The notes: a model not told the origin generated them from the letters alone. Counted from the stretch's first letter, positions 22,101 to 34,949 are shown. The stretch: 64,000 nt of DNA from Gnetum montanum (GCA_015680685.1 MNCI01026219.1:137137-201136), one strand, 5' to 3'. Made by a program: numbers and translations.

Positions 22101-22454
22101 CACAGCCTAAAGCTAAAGTTTGTATTTTGGGGCACATGGAGGAAGTAAAGCACAATCAGGATGACAAGCCCATGGCTAACAATGAAAACTACCTCAATGC
22201 AATGGATCAAGTTAGGTAATTCCTTAATCAAAAGAATACAACCTTGAACTTATATGACCTAATCATGACATCCACCATACATTGTGAGGCATTACTCAAG
22301 ATACTGACTTATATCCCTATTAGTGAGGACATTCCCACGAACAAGGGATCCATCCATGCAATGATGGTTCCTTCCTCATCAAGGGAGGAGAAGTCAACAC
22401 TCCTAGTATTTCACTATAGTAAAATCAAACCCAATCTCCAAAATGTGTAAGTAA

Positions 22455-23075
22455 CTATGGCTCCTCTATTCATAACCATACTTATAGGGTAATTTAAAGT
22501 GCATAGGGTGCATGTTGACAATGGAGCCACAACCAATGACATTCCATGCATCATCATTAAATGCTTGGACTTGACTGAGCAAATACAACCTATAACTACT
22601 GTGGATCTTAGTCCTTTAATGGATTAAGAATTTCTATCAAGGGATCTATCTCCTTGGATTTTGTATTAGAGGAGTATGGAAGAGACACTAGGATTCAACT
22701 TTATCCTAGGAAGTCCTTGGTTGGCTCAATTACAAGCAATGCTTCTCCCATCCATCAAGAAATTCACCTTCCATATGAAGGAGGTAAAATTATTATTCAT
22801 GATGATAATTCAGCATATGTGGCTATCAACAATGTGAACATAGAGTAGGGATCCAAAGTGGAGCTTCAAGAAGAAGTTTTCAACCATGAAATCCAAACGT
22901 CCAAAAGACAACAACAACCCAACAATGACAACGATAAGTAATGGGATGCATTATGGGCTGAACTTCCTTTTAGCATCATCAATGAAGGTGATGGTGAATA
23001 CAAGCTTGTGCAAAACAAACCTTACTCATTCCCTAATCTCATAAAGATTAGGAAAAATCTATACAAGTGAAGTAA
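22455..23075 (+). pseudogene. Aspartic protease of element T
   Basis: VDNGATTNDIP (Asp at 22516) is a D-x-G-A active-site motif with Asn in place of Ser/Thr. ILGSPWLAQ (22705-22722) is the conserved second motif in the same frame, 63 residues later, as in Ty3/gypsy proteases. Two in-frame stops lie between them. A tail continues to about 23070 (ELPFSIINEGDGEYKL in the neighbouring frame). In most relatives RT would follow at once; here it begins 27 kb downstream. Confidence 0.65.
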
Positions 23076-23735
23076 TCTTTTCATCAACCCTTATAGCCAA
23101 AGAGCCATATATCCTAACTTTTCTTTTGCAATTTGTTATATCATTTATGCATTTTTGTTTTACTCTTTATGCACATAGCCTATGCATATAGCCTAAGTTT
23201 CTATTTTCATTTGCTAAAGATTCCTTTACTTTTACTTGTATTATAAACATCAAAAAGCCTTATCAATATATTTCTTTTTCATAATGGTCCACTAAGACAT
23301 TAAAATAGCATCATAGCCAGCCATGGCCTTAAACTAGCAAAGACAATCATACAACATGGCCAGCCATGGCCCTAAACTAGCAACACAATATAACTTGTGC
23401 TTGCAATGGCCTAAAACTAGCAAATAGTTTTTTATTATTATACTTCTTTCTATTTAGCCTATTATCACATCAATTAGCCATTTAATGTTATAACCAAAAC
23501 TTCAACATAGGCATACTTAATGTTCACAACATTTACTATAACTATAAATACACATAGCCAAAAATAAAATCAAAATTTAAATTTAAAGTTAGAATGTCCA
23601 CAACATACATAGCCATGGCCACACTGTATGGCAAAACTTTCAAAGAAATAACAACCATCTATGACATAGTATTAGCTAATACTAGCCATCAACATGAAAA
23701 TAAAAACAAATAGCCAAAAAACTAAGCTAATGGAG
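23076..23735. other. Element T spacer with CATGGCCTTAAACTAGCAA motif repeats
   Basis: Non-coding. Three copies of a motif like GCCATGGCCTTAAACTAGCA lie at about 23319-23405. The same motif recurs at about 49690, 49985 and 53830-53910, that is, on both sides of the RT-integrase block. I see no gene. Confidence 0.5.
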
Positions 23736-24509
23736 CCTACTAAGTGGCATTTGGAAGAGGATGTGATGGGTCATTTTCACCCTCACTTCTAGGGCCACCA
23801 ATGTCTCCTAAGGCTTGAAATGCAACAATATATAATCAATCAGTAATCCATAGAAAAAATAATAACTTAAAAAAATAAAAATGTATAACCTATGGAGATT
23901 CCAACCCCATTACTTTTAGGGGTAGATGTGAAAGGCCTTCCTCTAAAGGATGGAGGATCTGGTCCTCCATCATGTTGACCAAGTCAACATCCCCAAGATC
24001 AACCCTAGAAAGGATGTTGGTCCTATCTATAGCAATCCAAGTAGATTGGTCCTAGGTAATAGTAGTCGTAGAGGTCTAATCTATAGTAGTGGTAATTCAA
24101 GTAGTAGGGGACTTTCAAAAAGCTGATAAGCACTCTTTACCTAGATCCCCTGGATGAACAACTCTCTCTTATGCCATTCAATTGACTTCTCCTTGAGCCA
24201 CTTAAGGTAGGCCCCATAATCCACCTTCTACTATCACTTGTGGACCTTTTGTTTCTTACTCCACTCTAGGATCCAGGTGCAATGACCTTTCTAGTCCTTA
24301 ACCTTCTAGGAGATGAGGTCCATCTACATCTATTGTTCTTCCATCTCCTATAAGACTACTACTTTTTCTTGAATGGTGTGCTAGTAGCAAGTCCACGTGA
24401 TCTCCTTGGTCTAAAATTTCCCTAAGTTAGCCACTTAGACTTCTACAAAGGCATTGTGATCTCGAAGATCTCTAATAGTTTTGTGGATCATTGAACTTAG
24501 AAAGAGGGC
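23736..24509 (-). pseudogene. Antisense gene of element T: last two exons
   Basis: On the minus strand, sequence from 24509 to 23890 translates with only Gln/Trp-type stops (IHKTIRDLRDHNAFVEV, LKWLKEKSIEWHKRELF) and is rich in Lys, Glu and Gln, probably coiled coil. An intron with GT (23889-23888) and AG (23815-23814) follows, 76 bp long. The final exon encodes GDIGGPRSEGENDPSHPLP and ends at TAG near 23738. The segment was separated from its upstream exons (35905-44250) by the Q/B insertion. The protein family was not recognised. Confidence 0.5.
23814..23889 (-). other. Intron, antisense gene of element T (last)
   Basis: The minus strand reads CCATAG|GTTATACATT ... GTTGCATTTCAAG|CC. The intron is 76 bp, T-rich, and has consensus ends. 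Confidence 0.5.
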
Positions 24510-25744
24510 TGATGAATAAGTTCCCCAAATTAAAACCTTTTTAACACAAAAGCACACATACTAAATTTAACGTGGTTTCCCAACTTGGGTAGTCCACACT
24601 TGGAGGGTAGATCACTAACACACCTCCAAAATTTGTTGCTTTCAAAATGTGGTTGAAGGACCCACACCCTCTATAGTCTTCAAGCCTTTCTCTAGAGTGT
24701 TATGCCACAATACCAGCCACTCAACCCTACAAGGTCCCATTAGGCTTGGAATGTGGTTTCTAGGCTTCCACAACCTTTACAATCTTGAGCTTCTCTCTAG
24801 AGTGTTGTACCACAGCACCAACAACTCAATCCTATAGGATCCCAACAAGCTCAAGGAAGATCAACCCCATAGGGCAACAAGAGAGAACAATTACAAGGGA
24901 TAAATGTAACTCAGTTTGCTAATCCTTGTACTTTGAGGTACAACACACTTTACAATGAAAAAATGATGATACAATGAGCAAAAATTATTACAATTATTCA
25001 TAAAATGATTATACAATGATTACACATAAGCTTGCCCATTTCCCAATGCATATGATGCCTTCTTATAGTTGTCATGTATTCAAGTCCATCTTGGAACTCA
25101 TGCAGCAACTAGTCAATAGTCACTAATGGTCATGGAAGATGTCTTCTTCATGCCTAAGATGTCTTTATGTATTTGACTTCTATTCTAAAAAGATGTCTTT
25201 GTCTAGGAAAGATGTCTTTCTGAAATCCTCATTCTGAAAGACATCTTTATCTAGTGAAAGATGTCTTTTTGAAATTAGCCTGTATTCTGTGAAGACATCT
25301 TTGTCTAGGGAAAGACATATTTTCCTTATGAAAGACATCTAATATTTTGTAGAGATGTCTTTGCCTATGCAACCTACTAGAAAGATGTCTTTGGTATGGG
25401 AAAGATATCTCTTCTACAGGGGCCAAAAATGAAACTACTCATTTTAATGCTGGGAGCCTTCAGATGCATCCAAAAAATTCCCCATAGATCTTATAACCTC
25501 CTAGACTCATTAAAATGAGTTAGAAACACTCTGAAACATCCCAAAACATCCAAGAATCATCCTTAATAAAACTAGACATATTTTTCTTGGATTCTTTGTA
25601 TTCTTCCATGCTCCTTTGAATCCTTGTGATCCTAAATTTGCTTGTGAGTCTTTGAGTCCATTACTCTTGCTCTTGTAAGCACAACAACCACACAAACATC
25701 CTTGTACTCCATTTTTCTTAACGTTTTGACATACCAAAAGGTCA
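24510..25744. repeat. LTR of element Q, left copy
   Basis: The left boundary (TGATGAATAAG) interrupts T's antisense gene, and the right end is CCAAAAGGTCA at 25744. From 24738 it matches 34950-35900. It holds the block AACGTGGTTTCCCAACTTGG (about 24570), seen in many plant copia-type LTRs, a tandem duplication of about 105 bp (24640-24850), and the AAAGATGTCTTT array. Orientation and superfamily are undecided because both ends read TG...CA and no coding remains. Confidence 0.6.
25130..25420. repeat. AAAGATGTCTTT/AAAGACATCTTT array in Q's LTR (left)
   Basis: About ten copies of GATGTCTTT or its inverse AAAGACATC, many joined as AAAGATGTCTTT followed by GTCTAGG, lie in under 300 bp. The right LTR (35320-35580) has the same array, so it was present in the active element. 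Confidence 0.7.
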
Positions 25745-25928
25745 ACAATCTCTCTCCTTTTGGTAATGTCCAAAACTTAAGAAACTAGGTTAGTCTTTAT
25801 TACAATATCATAATTCATAAGCTACTTATCCTCCTTTTTGGACATAATAAAAAAAGACTAGTAATTACAGTTCATAAAAAGAGCAACATCAGAATAGAAG
25901 GCAAATACACTTCATAAAAGGTCTAGTA
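25745..25928. other. Q internal remnant and deletion scar against B
   Basis: These 184 bp do not match the right side of Q. They probably are what is left of Q's internal region. They join directly to B's 3' LTR, which lacks its outer 110 bp or so. Confidence 0.4.
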
Positions 25929-26666
25929 ATTGTAGTTCATTTTCTTCCTACTTGGACTAGTAATTACTTTATCACATATCATTTAGTCCAACATGAGGTG
26001 TATGATATGATTCCTAACACTAGGATATTCCTAGAGACAATGAAAAATAACCTTGATTTAAGCTAATAAGTAATCAAAAATAAAATCTAAACTAGCCTAA
26101 GTACGATGAGCATCCATCCTTAATCATCCATACACATCTTGGACTTTTTGTACTACTTATGGGATTACCAAGCACACATTACTCAAAGCACTACTAGATA
26201 CGCTACTGGGTTACCAAGTAGTTACACTTAGATATTCATGATTAAGACGTACTCATTCCGCATTAGCAATAGGAATAGTAAATAATGATAAATAAATATT
26301 AAGGAAAAAATAAGTAATAATTAATAATTAAACAATTGAAAACTAAGTAAATGCTGCAATGATGAAGTTATCTCAATCTTTATTGCTGACTATGTGTATG
26401 TCCAAGTATGTCATACTCGAATAAAGGTTTTGTACAATTATAAACATCACACTACAAGCATGCACTAGGGAAAGAACTGAAAACTGACAAAAAGACTCTA
26501 CCCTAAGACTTATCAACCAACTCTCTTCCTATGTGTCCAAATGCTATATTTATAGGCCTACATAAGAATCATGATATCATGTATTAGATATAGTTATCCA
26601 GGCTACGATATCGCTTACCTGATTTCGAGGATCTGATATTGGGGCCTTGCAAACCATGATTCATCA
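25929..26666 (-). repeat. 3' LTR of element B (outer end lost)
   Basis: The 738 bp match 34215-34949. The inner end GATTCATCA is followed by TACCCCCATGACTG, the reversed polypurine tract. The outer 110 bp or so, including the terminal TGATGAGT, are absent. GATATC-type palindromes lie at about 26575-26640, with TATTTATAG near 26548. Confidence 0.8.
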
Positions 26667-26680
26667 TACCCCCATGACTG
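26667..26680 (-). other. Polypurine tract of element B
   Basis: The minus strand reads CAGTCATGGGGGTA directly before the LTR start, identical to copy 1. Confidence 0.75.
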
Positions 26681-26854
26681 AATGACAACTCATCCTCAAG
26701 TTAAACAATCAAAATGAGAACAAGTTCATTTGATTACATAGTGGATAGGTATGGGATTATTGACTAACTATGAATTGCTTCATGCGGTAGTGTGGAATTA
26801 AACAAAAGAAAATTGGGACATAACATAGAGTACAAAAGACAAAATTGTTGGAAC

Positions 26855-29656
26855 TCATGTGGTTCCTGGCGGTGGCAACTCCTCCATGGGCCTATTCCCC
26901 TTATCTTGTGCTCCAAGTTTTGGAAATGGATGTCTTTAGAGGAGTGCTTGAAGATTTTCTTCTTCAATCCAAGGATCATGTATCATCCATGCTGATGTTC
27001 CAATATTCAATGAAGTTGGCACCTCCCATGGGAATGACAATTGCAAAAGCATCTAATTGGCTTTAACATACCAAGCCACAAATAATTGTCATTCCTCCTC
27101 ATAGGATCTGGTTTTTTCTCTACATTCTTGGTAATCCATGAGCCTTCAAGCCAAATCTACCATGACATCTTTTCACCCTTGGTAGCTAGTCTTAACCACC
27201 TCTAATTCAAAATTTGCTACCTCTAATTTCTATAGTATCTTTTTGTGTTCTGCAAATTCTTCTTCATACTTGGCATAGGTGGCTACTACCTACTTCTCCA
27301 ATTCTATCCTTGGGCATCCTACTATCAACATGGCCAAGTTGGCATATCATAGGTTTGCCAACTCCATGTACTCAGTGAAATCCTATATCTATAGGTCTTG
27401 GATCTTTAGTTCTACTTGGTGGACGAAGGCATAAGTATCCAATATGGCCTGCCAGTCAACATTCTAGGCACTGAGAGTGTTGATATGGGCTTTGTTCATA
27501 TGGATTTTTTTCTTAATAATCTTCTTGTATATCCCCACCTAATCCCTAAGATGCTCCTTCAACTTCTCATGCTACTTAGCCTCATTTTTCCATGCGCTTA
27601 TTTCAATAGTCATCTTCTGACAGATCATGCATACCTCCTCCATTGAGAGGGTTCTATTTTCTCTAGCTAAGTGATTCATATCCTAGTTGATCCTTATTAA
27701 TTTTTCTTGCATTTGCTGAAAATTGTTCTTGATAACATTCTTCTATTTTTCTATTGTGGTCAACCAAAGATTTTTGGTAGCAAGGTGTTTATTTTCTTCT
27801 TATAAGGACTTGAGTGCTTTAGCATGTGCATACATTTGAGCTTGTGCCTTTGAAGCATCCCAATTGGCCTTCTCTTTTTTCCCTACCATCCTTTTATTCT
27901 CTTCTAACAATTTATTTAGTTGTTCCATCTAAAATAACTCTAGCTAGTCTACAAGGATGAATTGGGATGGATCCTGTTGTGAAGCTTGCAGGGTGATGAA
28001 CTTCTCTTGGAGTCTCTTCAACTCATCCTCCACATGTTTGGCCCTAACCTCCACCATGACCAAATTTTATTTTATGGAGATGAGCTTTGATTGTGTTGCT
28101 TTGACATCTTGAGGGATGTCAAACAAGGACGTCATCACTTGTCTTATCTACAGCAACCGATCCAAAACATCCTCATGATTTGTAGGAGTCATCGAGGGAC
28201 TGGCTAAAGTTTGAGCATTGCATGCTCCTGTAAAATCTACTAGTGGCACAATAGGAACATTGACCAATTCTTTGATGTGGTTTGTGACCACTTCTACTAC
28301 TCCTGCTGCATCCTGGTGTTGCATAACCACCATTATGGCACCTTCACCAGTTTCTAATTACACTTGAAAAAATGCAAAATTTCTAAAGATCTATTGTAAC
28401 CAGTGTGATTTCCCTCCTCCTGTTTGAATAGAAAATTTTCTGTGTGTGCAATCAATTGAGATTGTGGTTTGTATAGCATCATCACTGATCTTGAAGAGAT
28501 TTGCCTCATCACAACTTCCCCAACTAACCAATTCAGCGATGGCTCAAAGATGGCTCATAGATGGTAGATAATCCTGTGGCGGTGGTGGCAGTTGGTCTTT
28601 CTAGCCTGTGGGTTGTGTGCTAGGCCCTACTTCCTATTGTTGACTAGGCCTTGTGTCTAGAAGTTGGCTAGGCCTAGTTGTTTAAGGTGCAATGGGCCCA
28701 ATCGCCTGCTCTTTCTTAGTCGCTAGTGCCTCACCAGCATCTTTCCTTGGTGCTGGTGGCTTTAGTAATTCAGAAAATGAGGCATTTTGAGCCTTTCTGG
28801 AGACGTCATTGGTGTACCCTAGAATTCTAGCATGTCAGCACAACTTCCTAATTAGGAAAGAAAAAGGCAATGCTAACTTCCCTATGTTACGTTCTTCAAA
28901 CCGCCTTAAAATTTCTATGAGATATAGATGGGGTAGGTTGGCATCAACCTTGCCCATCAAGATTGCACTTCCTTTGGCTGCATAGGTGGAAATCCTATTT
29001 AGCCCTTTCGTTGGAAAAATGTGATAGGTGCCAATTTTAAAATAGATCCTTTCTTCAAGCATGAGCTCTCCATATGTTTTATCCTCCTTGTTGTATGCCC
29101 TTTTAAACTATATTTTCTGTGCATTAGCATCAGAGTGGGTGGACAAGTGAGCAACCTTGGGCCCTATATTCAGAAGGTTTAATACTTCTAAAATGGCCTT
29201 GGTAGAGAAATCAACTAAAATCCCACCAATATCAACAGTGGTGCCTTCTTCCTTGTTATGCTAAAATTGATACATCTCCCCCAAGTACCAATCGCCACTC
29301 TCTGAGAGAACAAGCCATAGTGGAAATCCTTTAACTTGATCTTTGACTAACTCAGGGGCAAATTTAGTAAAATATTCAAAATTAAGTTCCATAATCACTC
29401 CTACTAACCTGGACCTTTTCCAAATTTCCTAAACACATTCCAAAGATAATGTGAGATGTTGTCCCTATTCAGGTGCCCTGCCTTCTCCACCTTTAGCATG
29501 CCCAGATTATGTAGTAATAGGAGGTTCATGATGAATGCTAAATGATTGTGCATCCTGCTCTGCATGTTCTTCGGGAGGCACTTGGCCTCTACCTCTCCTT
29601 GGCCATTTGGATGCACCCTAAGAGGATCCTCCTTGTTGTCCTCATTTAGGGACCAT
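26855..29656 (-). pseudogene. ORF2 of element B
   Basis: The ATG at 29656 follows TGTGTGATTACAG, and the end is PPPGTT then TGA at 26857-26855. The globular part (29390-28830) reads GFPLWLVLSESGDWYLGEMY, EERIYFKIGTYHIF, STYAAKGSAILMG and NLPHLYLIEILRRFEER, close to A. The Pro/Gln linker is near 28700-28570. The coiled-coil half spans about 28150-27000. Stops are mainly TAG or TAA. Two ambers, at 27541-27539 and 27292-27290, fall at the same codons as in A and D. It looks like a structural or accessory protein with no enzyme motif visible. Confidence 0.55.
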
Positions 29657-31640
29657 CTGTAATCACACAGGACCAACTATTAGTAAGGCCATTTACAAAC
29701 TTTCATTTATAACTTACTCAATGCCCTTAATAAATTTATTTCTTGCCTAGTGTGATTTCAAAGTTAGAAATTTTCATGAAAATTCCCCTAAATTTTTGAT
29801 ATTGGGCCCAATTTGATTAAGTGACTCCATAAAATAATTCTCATGGTCTTGGTGAAGAAATAAAATTAATTTGGCATATGTTTTTAGTATTTCTTAAGTT
29901 CACTTACCCCATATGATATCCTTTCGGCAAACTACATGAAAAGTGAAGTGTACCCTTCCTCCACGACTAACTAAAACACTTTGATTTTAAGCAGGTTTTC
30001 TCGGAATGAGAATCAGAGTGTTAAGGAGCAAGATATTGATGTTTGAATGATAGGTGCTCAGAGTGTGAGAATTCATGAAAGAAAATTGCAAAAACTCCCC
30101 TTGCATGAACAGTGTAAAATGACATTGATGCACGTGGGAGGGTTCATATATATAGATTTTATAGACATGATATCATGTACCCAGTAGCGCAGACCCGATA
30201 TCATGTCGAACCCGATACCAGATACCCGATATTTCTTCCCTTCCAAAATAGGGTACTTGGAAAAATTGATAAATTTTCAAATTTACAAGGCCAAAAATGA
30301 AGGATTTAAGGTAAATTCAAAAGATCTAGGGTAATGTTGAAGAGACCTAAAGGCATCAAAAGTGTAATGAAGTGGAATTTTACAATTAAGTTCATGAATA
30401 AGGTGAGGGAAAAGGACATGTAGTGGTGCACAGGAATGTTTGAATTAAAATGATGATAAAGGAAAGGATAACTTTAGCAATGTAGTACTCAGAGGGTATA
30501 AGATGATGTTGTGATGTGCAATGAGTGCAAATTACAAAAGTTATGCAAGTGGATCCTCCCCAAAGTAGGTTCCTACCTATCATGCCCTTACATAACCACA
30601 CCTTAAAATGTTCATAGGCACTAAAAAAGTTAAATGCAATCTACACCAGTGCAAAAAAACACACACATGTTAAATACCACCATGATGAGATATGAGTTCT
30701 ATGCCACACAAGACACAAGTCCAAAAATACTTGGAGAGTGGGGTGAAATGAATCATAGAAGAGACTACTGAAATTGAGACATGAGGTAACTAACCCTAGG
30801 CACAATGAATCCTAAGTGTGGGGTGTGATTAATGTATCATTTTCCTTTCACTCCAAAATCAAGACTAAGTCCATGCCACTAATTAGTGACATCACATTAT
30901 TTCATCCAATGATGGACAACCATAAGAACATCATGATAGCAAGGTGCATGATCACTTGGCATTTTGTCTAAGGGAGGAGTGATTTGGAATTTCTTTGCAG
31001 CATGTTCTACTTGATTTTTTTTCTTTATGACTTTTTTTCTTTCTTTACTTTTTCGTCATCAAGTCGCTTTGGCACTTTGTCTTTTCCAAAAGTGTTCTAG
31101 AGAAGCCACCAACCTTCAAAGCATGGATGCATGTCTTTCTAGTGGGACCCTCCAAATCAGCATTGAGTTTCTTTATTGAGTGCCTTTATTACTCTTACTC
31201 CCATTTTTTGTTAGATCTACAAGGATTTTAGTACAACCAAGCTACATGATAGCACCTACAAATGTCACAAAAAATAATCCACAAGTCCCCTTGATGTCAC
31301 ACCCTAGCCATTCCCTCTTAGCCCATCATTCTTTGCTCAGAGCATAATGAGTACAAAGTTACTTTTAAGTTTTAATGGTGATAGGAATATCATCATATCC
31401 AAAGTAGAACCTCTTATTAATAGAATGGGAGAGTGGATGTTGTGGGCTCACTAACTAAATAATTAGACCCCTAAGACTTGATAGCATAGAACAACACCTC
31501 AACTGATGATCACATGAGTATTTAATTCACCGATGAGATTACCCACAAAAAGGTAAAAACAACAATTTGAAAAATGAAAAGCTAGAAAAAAAATTGGAAA
31601 TTCAAAGAAAAGAAAAAACATTTACTAATTCTACTTATTA
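29657..31640 (-). other. Non-coding spacer between gag and ORF2 (element B)
   Basis: This is the equivalent of 9590-11524 in A. It contains the conserved GTGGGTCC/GGAGGATCCAC block near 30551, the internal palindrome cassette, and long T/A-rich tracts near 31010-31060. No conserved reading frame is seen. Confidence 0.55.
30147..30235 (-). promoter_or_regulatory. Internal GATATC array and TATA box upstream of ORF2 (element B)
   Basis: On the minus strand ATATCGGGTATC, GGTATCGGG, CATGATATCGGG and CATGATATCATG come first, then TCTATAAAATCTATATATA. Position and order match the cassette in A, although the palindromes have drifted. Confidence 0.5.
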
Positions 31641-31649
31641 GAATGAGGG

Positions 31650-34000
31650 GTATCCCCCATGACTAAACCCTTGAGTATGGCTAGAATTAATAAATGAAAA
31701 ATTTGGATCCATGCATGTTGGAAATATTGGGGTCTAGTCATATCCAAACCACTAGGTGTCTTTTCATGTGGTAGTAGGGATGTATCCAAATTGGGGTTCA
31801 CACACTTGATTGAAGTAGGCTTAATGAGGCAGATTATAAGATGTGGTCATGTGATAAGGAGCTGATCCACTATGGGACCTGTGACCATAAGATGGTATGC
31901 AAGGATTGATATGTCTCCTCATGTGGTTATACTCATTAAGTTTCATGGTCGTTGGAGTGCTAATTGATGGCTTGGATGATGCAACAGGAGGCATTGAGTT
32001 CAAGGAGGAAGATGCATCATAGTGCTTGACTTTGTGCTGAGTTGGAGGATGTAGTGGGTTTAGAACCGTGTTGTCTCTTTCTATGGTCATTCCTAAAGAA
32101 AGGACGTTTCCAATGTTGTGGAGGACCTCCACTACTATTTATAGCAGCAGCACAAGTAATGTTCATGGGTGGGTGCTGTGGTGTAAACATTTCTGGCACA
32201 ACTAGTGGCAATGTAGAAGGAGGGGAAGGATGAGAATATTGAGGATGAGGAGAAGTGTAAGGAACATGAGGTAGTGATCTTATTGGAGAGGACATGGGTT
32301 GATAGTACTCAGGAGAATCAAAAACATGAGGTGAAGTAGAGGATAATGATCCAGTCAAGGAAATAGGTTGTTGAACATAATAAACATTTTGTGTCAAGGT
32401 ATATGAAGGGTATGGTTTGTTGGGCGATGACCTCCCCCATGATCGAGGGTTTTCCCACTACGGTTGGACATAGTACTTCTGTACAAAATTTGGATATAAC
32501 ATTCCTCCCCAATGCTCATGTAAATGTCATAATACTGGACATTGGCTTTCGAGGTGATCATATAGACACACATCACACTGATACTTATGATTTGTAGTTA
32601 AGTTCTTATTCTTATTTTCTTCAATCCTTCTTTCCGATTGACGAATGACCTTCTACCCTATTTTTAAGTTTGACATCCTCTATTTGTTCTAGTTGTCAGA
32701 GTGATCATGCATGGTTCCACCTCTAATAATGTTGGCATATTCTCCACATTTTTCATGTACCCATTATATCATCTTATTGATCTTTGCCTCAATTTCCTCT
32801 AGTAATTGTAGTATTGGCAAAGATGATTCCACCTTCATGAGGTGAGTTGATTTCTCCTCTTCATGGATCTTTGTTATTTTGAGATTTTGGTCTTATTGCG
32901 ATCTTTCATCATTCTCCCATTTGGCTATTTCTCCTTCTTCTTTTTCTACTCTCTTGATAAGCTCTTGGAATTGGTGGGTTCGTAGTTCATATAGTTGACC
33001 TGGGGCATACATCCCTAGGGTCTCCCTTGTTTCATTATGGAGCCCATCCATGATGTGATACATTAGCCTTTCCTCGAAGTACCCATGGCCTGGGCATTTT
33101 TTAATAGTGATTAATATCTTTCTAAGGCCATGTCTAATTTTTCATGTTGCCCTTGCTTTCATTCTTAGATTTGTCTCCTCAAGGCTAACACTCTTGCACA
33201 AGTTTGATATCTTTCATTGAAGAGTTCTACCATTGTCAGGCAACGACGAATTAATTTTGGCTTTAAAGACCTATACCATACTTTGGCTTGGCCAATGAGT
33301 GTCATAGGAAAGAGCTTAAGTCTTTTCCACCCATTATCAATGTTGTTCCATGCACAGGCATCATGGAAGGCTTATAGCCTCCTAAAAAATTGGGAAAGTT
33401 ATTTAAATCAATCCTTGGTCGACGACTTTCCTTGTGATGCCTGCTAGATATTTGAACAGCCTCTTGTATATGCATTAGGCTCTTGGTGGCTAGTAGGGAT
33501 TCATCGTCACTAAGTAGGTTATGAGTTTGTGAATTGAGATGATGTTGTATTTGTTCATGTTGGCATTCCTGACCTTGCCTGTGGGTTCAATTTTCATTTC
33601 TACGCCAACCCCTTGAGAGATGATCTTCTAAATCACAACCTAACGTTGAAGGAGTAAAGGAAGAGAAAGAACTAGAAGACTCATCATGACTTTTGTAAGT
33701 TTTCCAATCATCCCCAAATATACTCTTGCTAACCATTGAGAAGGTCCTAGGCCTTATAGGCCCCCTCATCCTAGGAGATGTCCCATCCTCACTAAAGGTG
33801 TTTGAGTTGGATGACAAGAGTCCTTGGGTATCTTTGGGGTTTCCATGAACATATGAGACTCTTGCATAAGATTGAGTACTCCAAAATTCTCTGACATCAT
33901 ATATTTCATTGGTTCTCCAATGAATTGCCTCACTAGTTGTTGCATTATCATAGTCTTGTGAGAGAGACAATGTTGTGAATTGTGTGTGACTTATTTGCAA
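31650..34000 (-). pseudogene. gag of element B
   Basis: The frame starts near 34000 (MQISHTQFTTLSLSQDYDN), with TSEAIHWRTNEIYD shared with A. A Ser-rich, Arg-containing segment (SHDESSSSFSSFTPSTLG) follows, then LNNFPNFLGGY and a gag core at about 33300-33150 recognisable as KLFPMTL.GQAKVWYRSL. The knuckle CDVCLYDHLESQCP (C-x2-C-x3-H-x4-C) is near 32560-32525. A Pro/Ser/Gln-rich tail (32397-31830) follows, and the FSHGGYPSF-type end is near 31655. Frameshifts and TAG codons break it. Confidence 0.65.
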
Positions 34001-34082
34001 TTAGTTTCTTTCTAAAAGATATATCATTAATGCTTCATTACAATGATATTGGATGATATAACTAATCTAGATAACTAGCACC

Positions 34083-34102
34083 ATCCTCGACAATGGTGCC
34101 AA
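34083..34102 (-). other. Primer-binding site of element B
   Basis: The minus strand reads TTGGCACCATTGTCGAGGAT directly after the LTR. It is the best preserved copy of the family's Athila/tRNA-Asp-like site (TGGCGCCGTTGCCGGGGA). Confidence 0.65.
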
Positions 34103-34949
34103 TGATGAGTAGCAAGGTACCACTATGCTCAACCATACAAATATGAGCATGTACACATGATTCGGTCGAACTCCACAAACAAACTAGTTGTGGCACCTAG
34201 ATACTTACACATTGATTGCAGTTCACTATCTTCCCACCTGGACTAGTAATTGCTTTGTCACGTATGGTTTAGTCTAGCATGAGATGTACGATGTGATTCC
34301 TAACACTAGGCTACTCCTAGAGATAATGAAAAATAATCTTGATTTAAGCTAATAAGTAATCAAAAAAAAATCTAAACTAGCCTAAGTGAGATGAGCATCC
34401 ATCCTTAATCATTGATATGCATCTTACACTTCGTGTACTACTTTTGGGATTACCAAGTTCACATTACTCAAAGCACTACTAGATACACTACTAGGTTATG
34501 AAGTAGTTATACTTAAATGTTCGTGATTAAGGCGTACTCATTCCACATTAGCAACAGAAATAGTAAATAATGATAAAGAAATATTAACTAAGGAAATAAT
34601 AAGTAATAATTAACAATTAAATAATTGAAAACTAAGTTAATGTTGCAATGATGAAGTAATCTTGATCTTTATTGCTGACTGTGTGTGTGTCCAAGTACAT
34701 TCTATACAATTACAAATATCACACTATGGGCATGTAGTGGGGAAAGAACTGAAAACTAACTAAAAACTAACAAAAAGACTCTACCCTAAGACTTACCAAC
34801 CAAATCCCTTCCTATGCACCCAAATGCTATATTTATAGACTTGCATAGAAATCACGATATCATGTATTCAATATCGTTATCCAGGCTGTGATATTGAGTA
34901 CTCGATATCAAGGATCCAATATCGGAGCCTAGAAAACCTTGATTCATCA
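34103..34949 (-). repeat. 5' LTR of element B
   Basis: The 847-bp LTR runs on the minus strand from TGATGAATCAAGG to GGTACCTTGCTACTCATCA. Palindromes (CCGATATTGG, TTGATATCGAG, ACGATATTGA, ATGATATCGTG) lie at 34850-34925, and TCTATAAATATAG near 34830. The CAATAAAGATCAAGAT block is near 34665. Confidence 0.85.

Larger units (their letters stand above)
25929..34949 (-). mobile_element. Element B: GATATC-family copy on the minus strand
   Basis: The order on the minus strand is 5' LTR (34949-34103), primer-binding site, gag (34000-31650), spacer with internal promoter-like cassette (about 30235-30147), ORF2 (29656-26855), polypurine tract and 3' LTR (26666-25929, outer end missing). It matches element A throughout but keeps an Arg/Ser-rich gag N-terminus that A lacks. 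No protease, RT or integrase is present. The right edge abuts the interior of Q's right LTR, showing insertion into Q. Confidence 0.8.
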
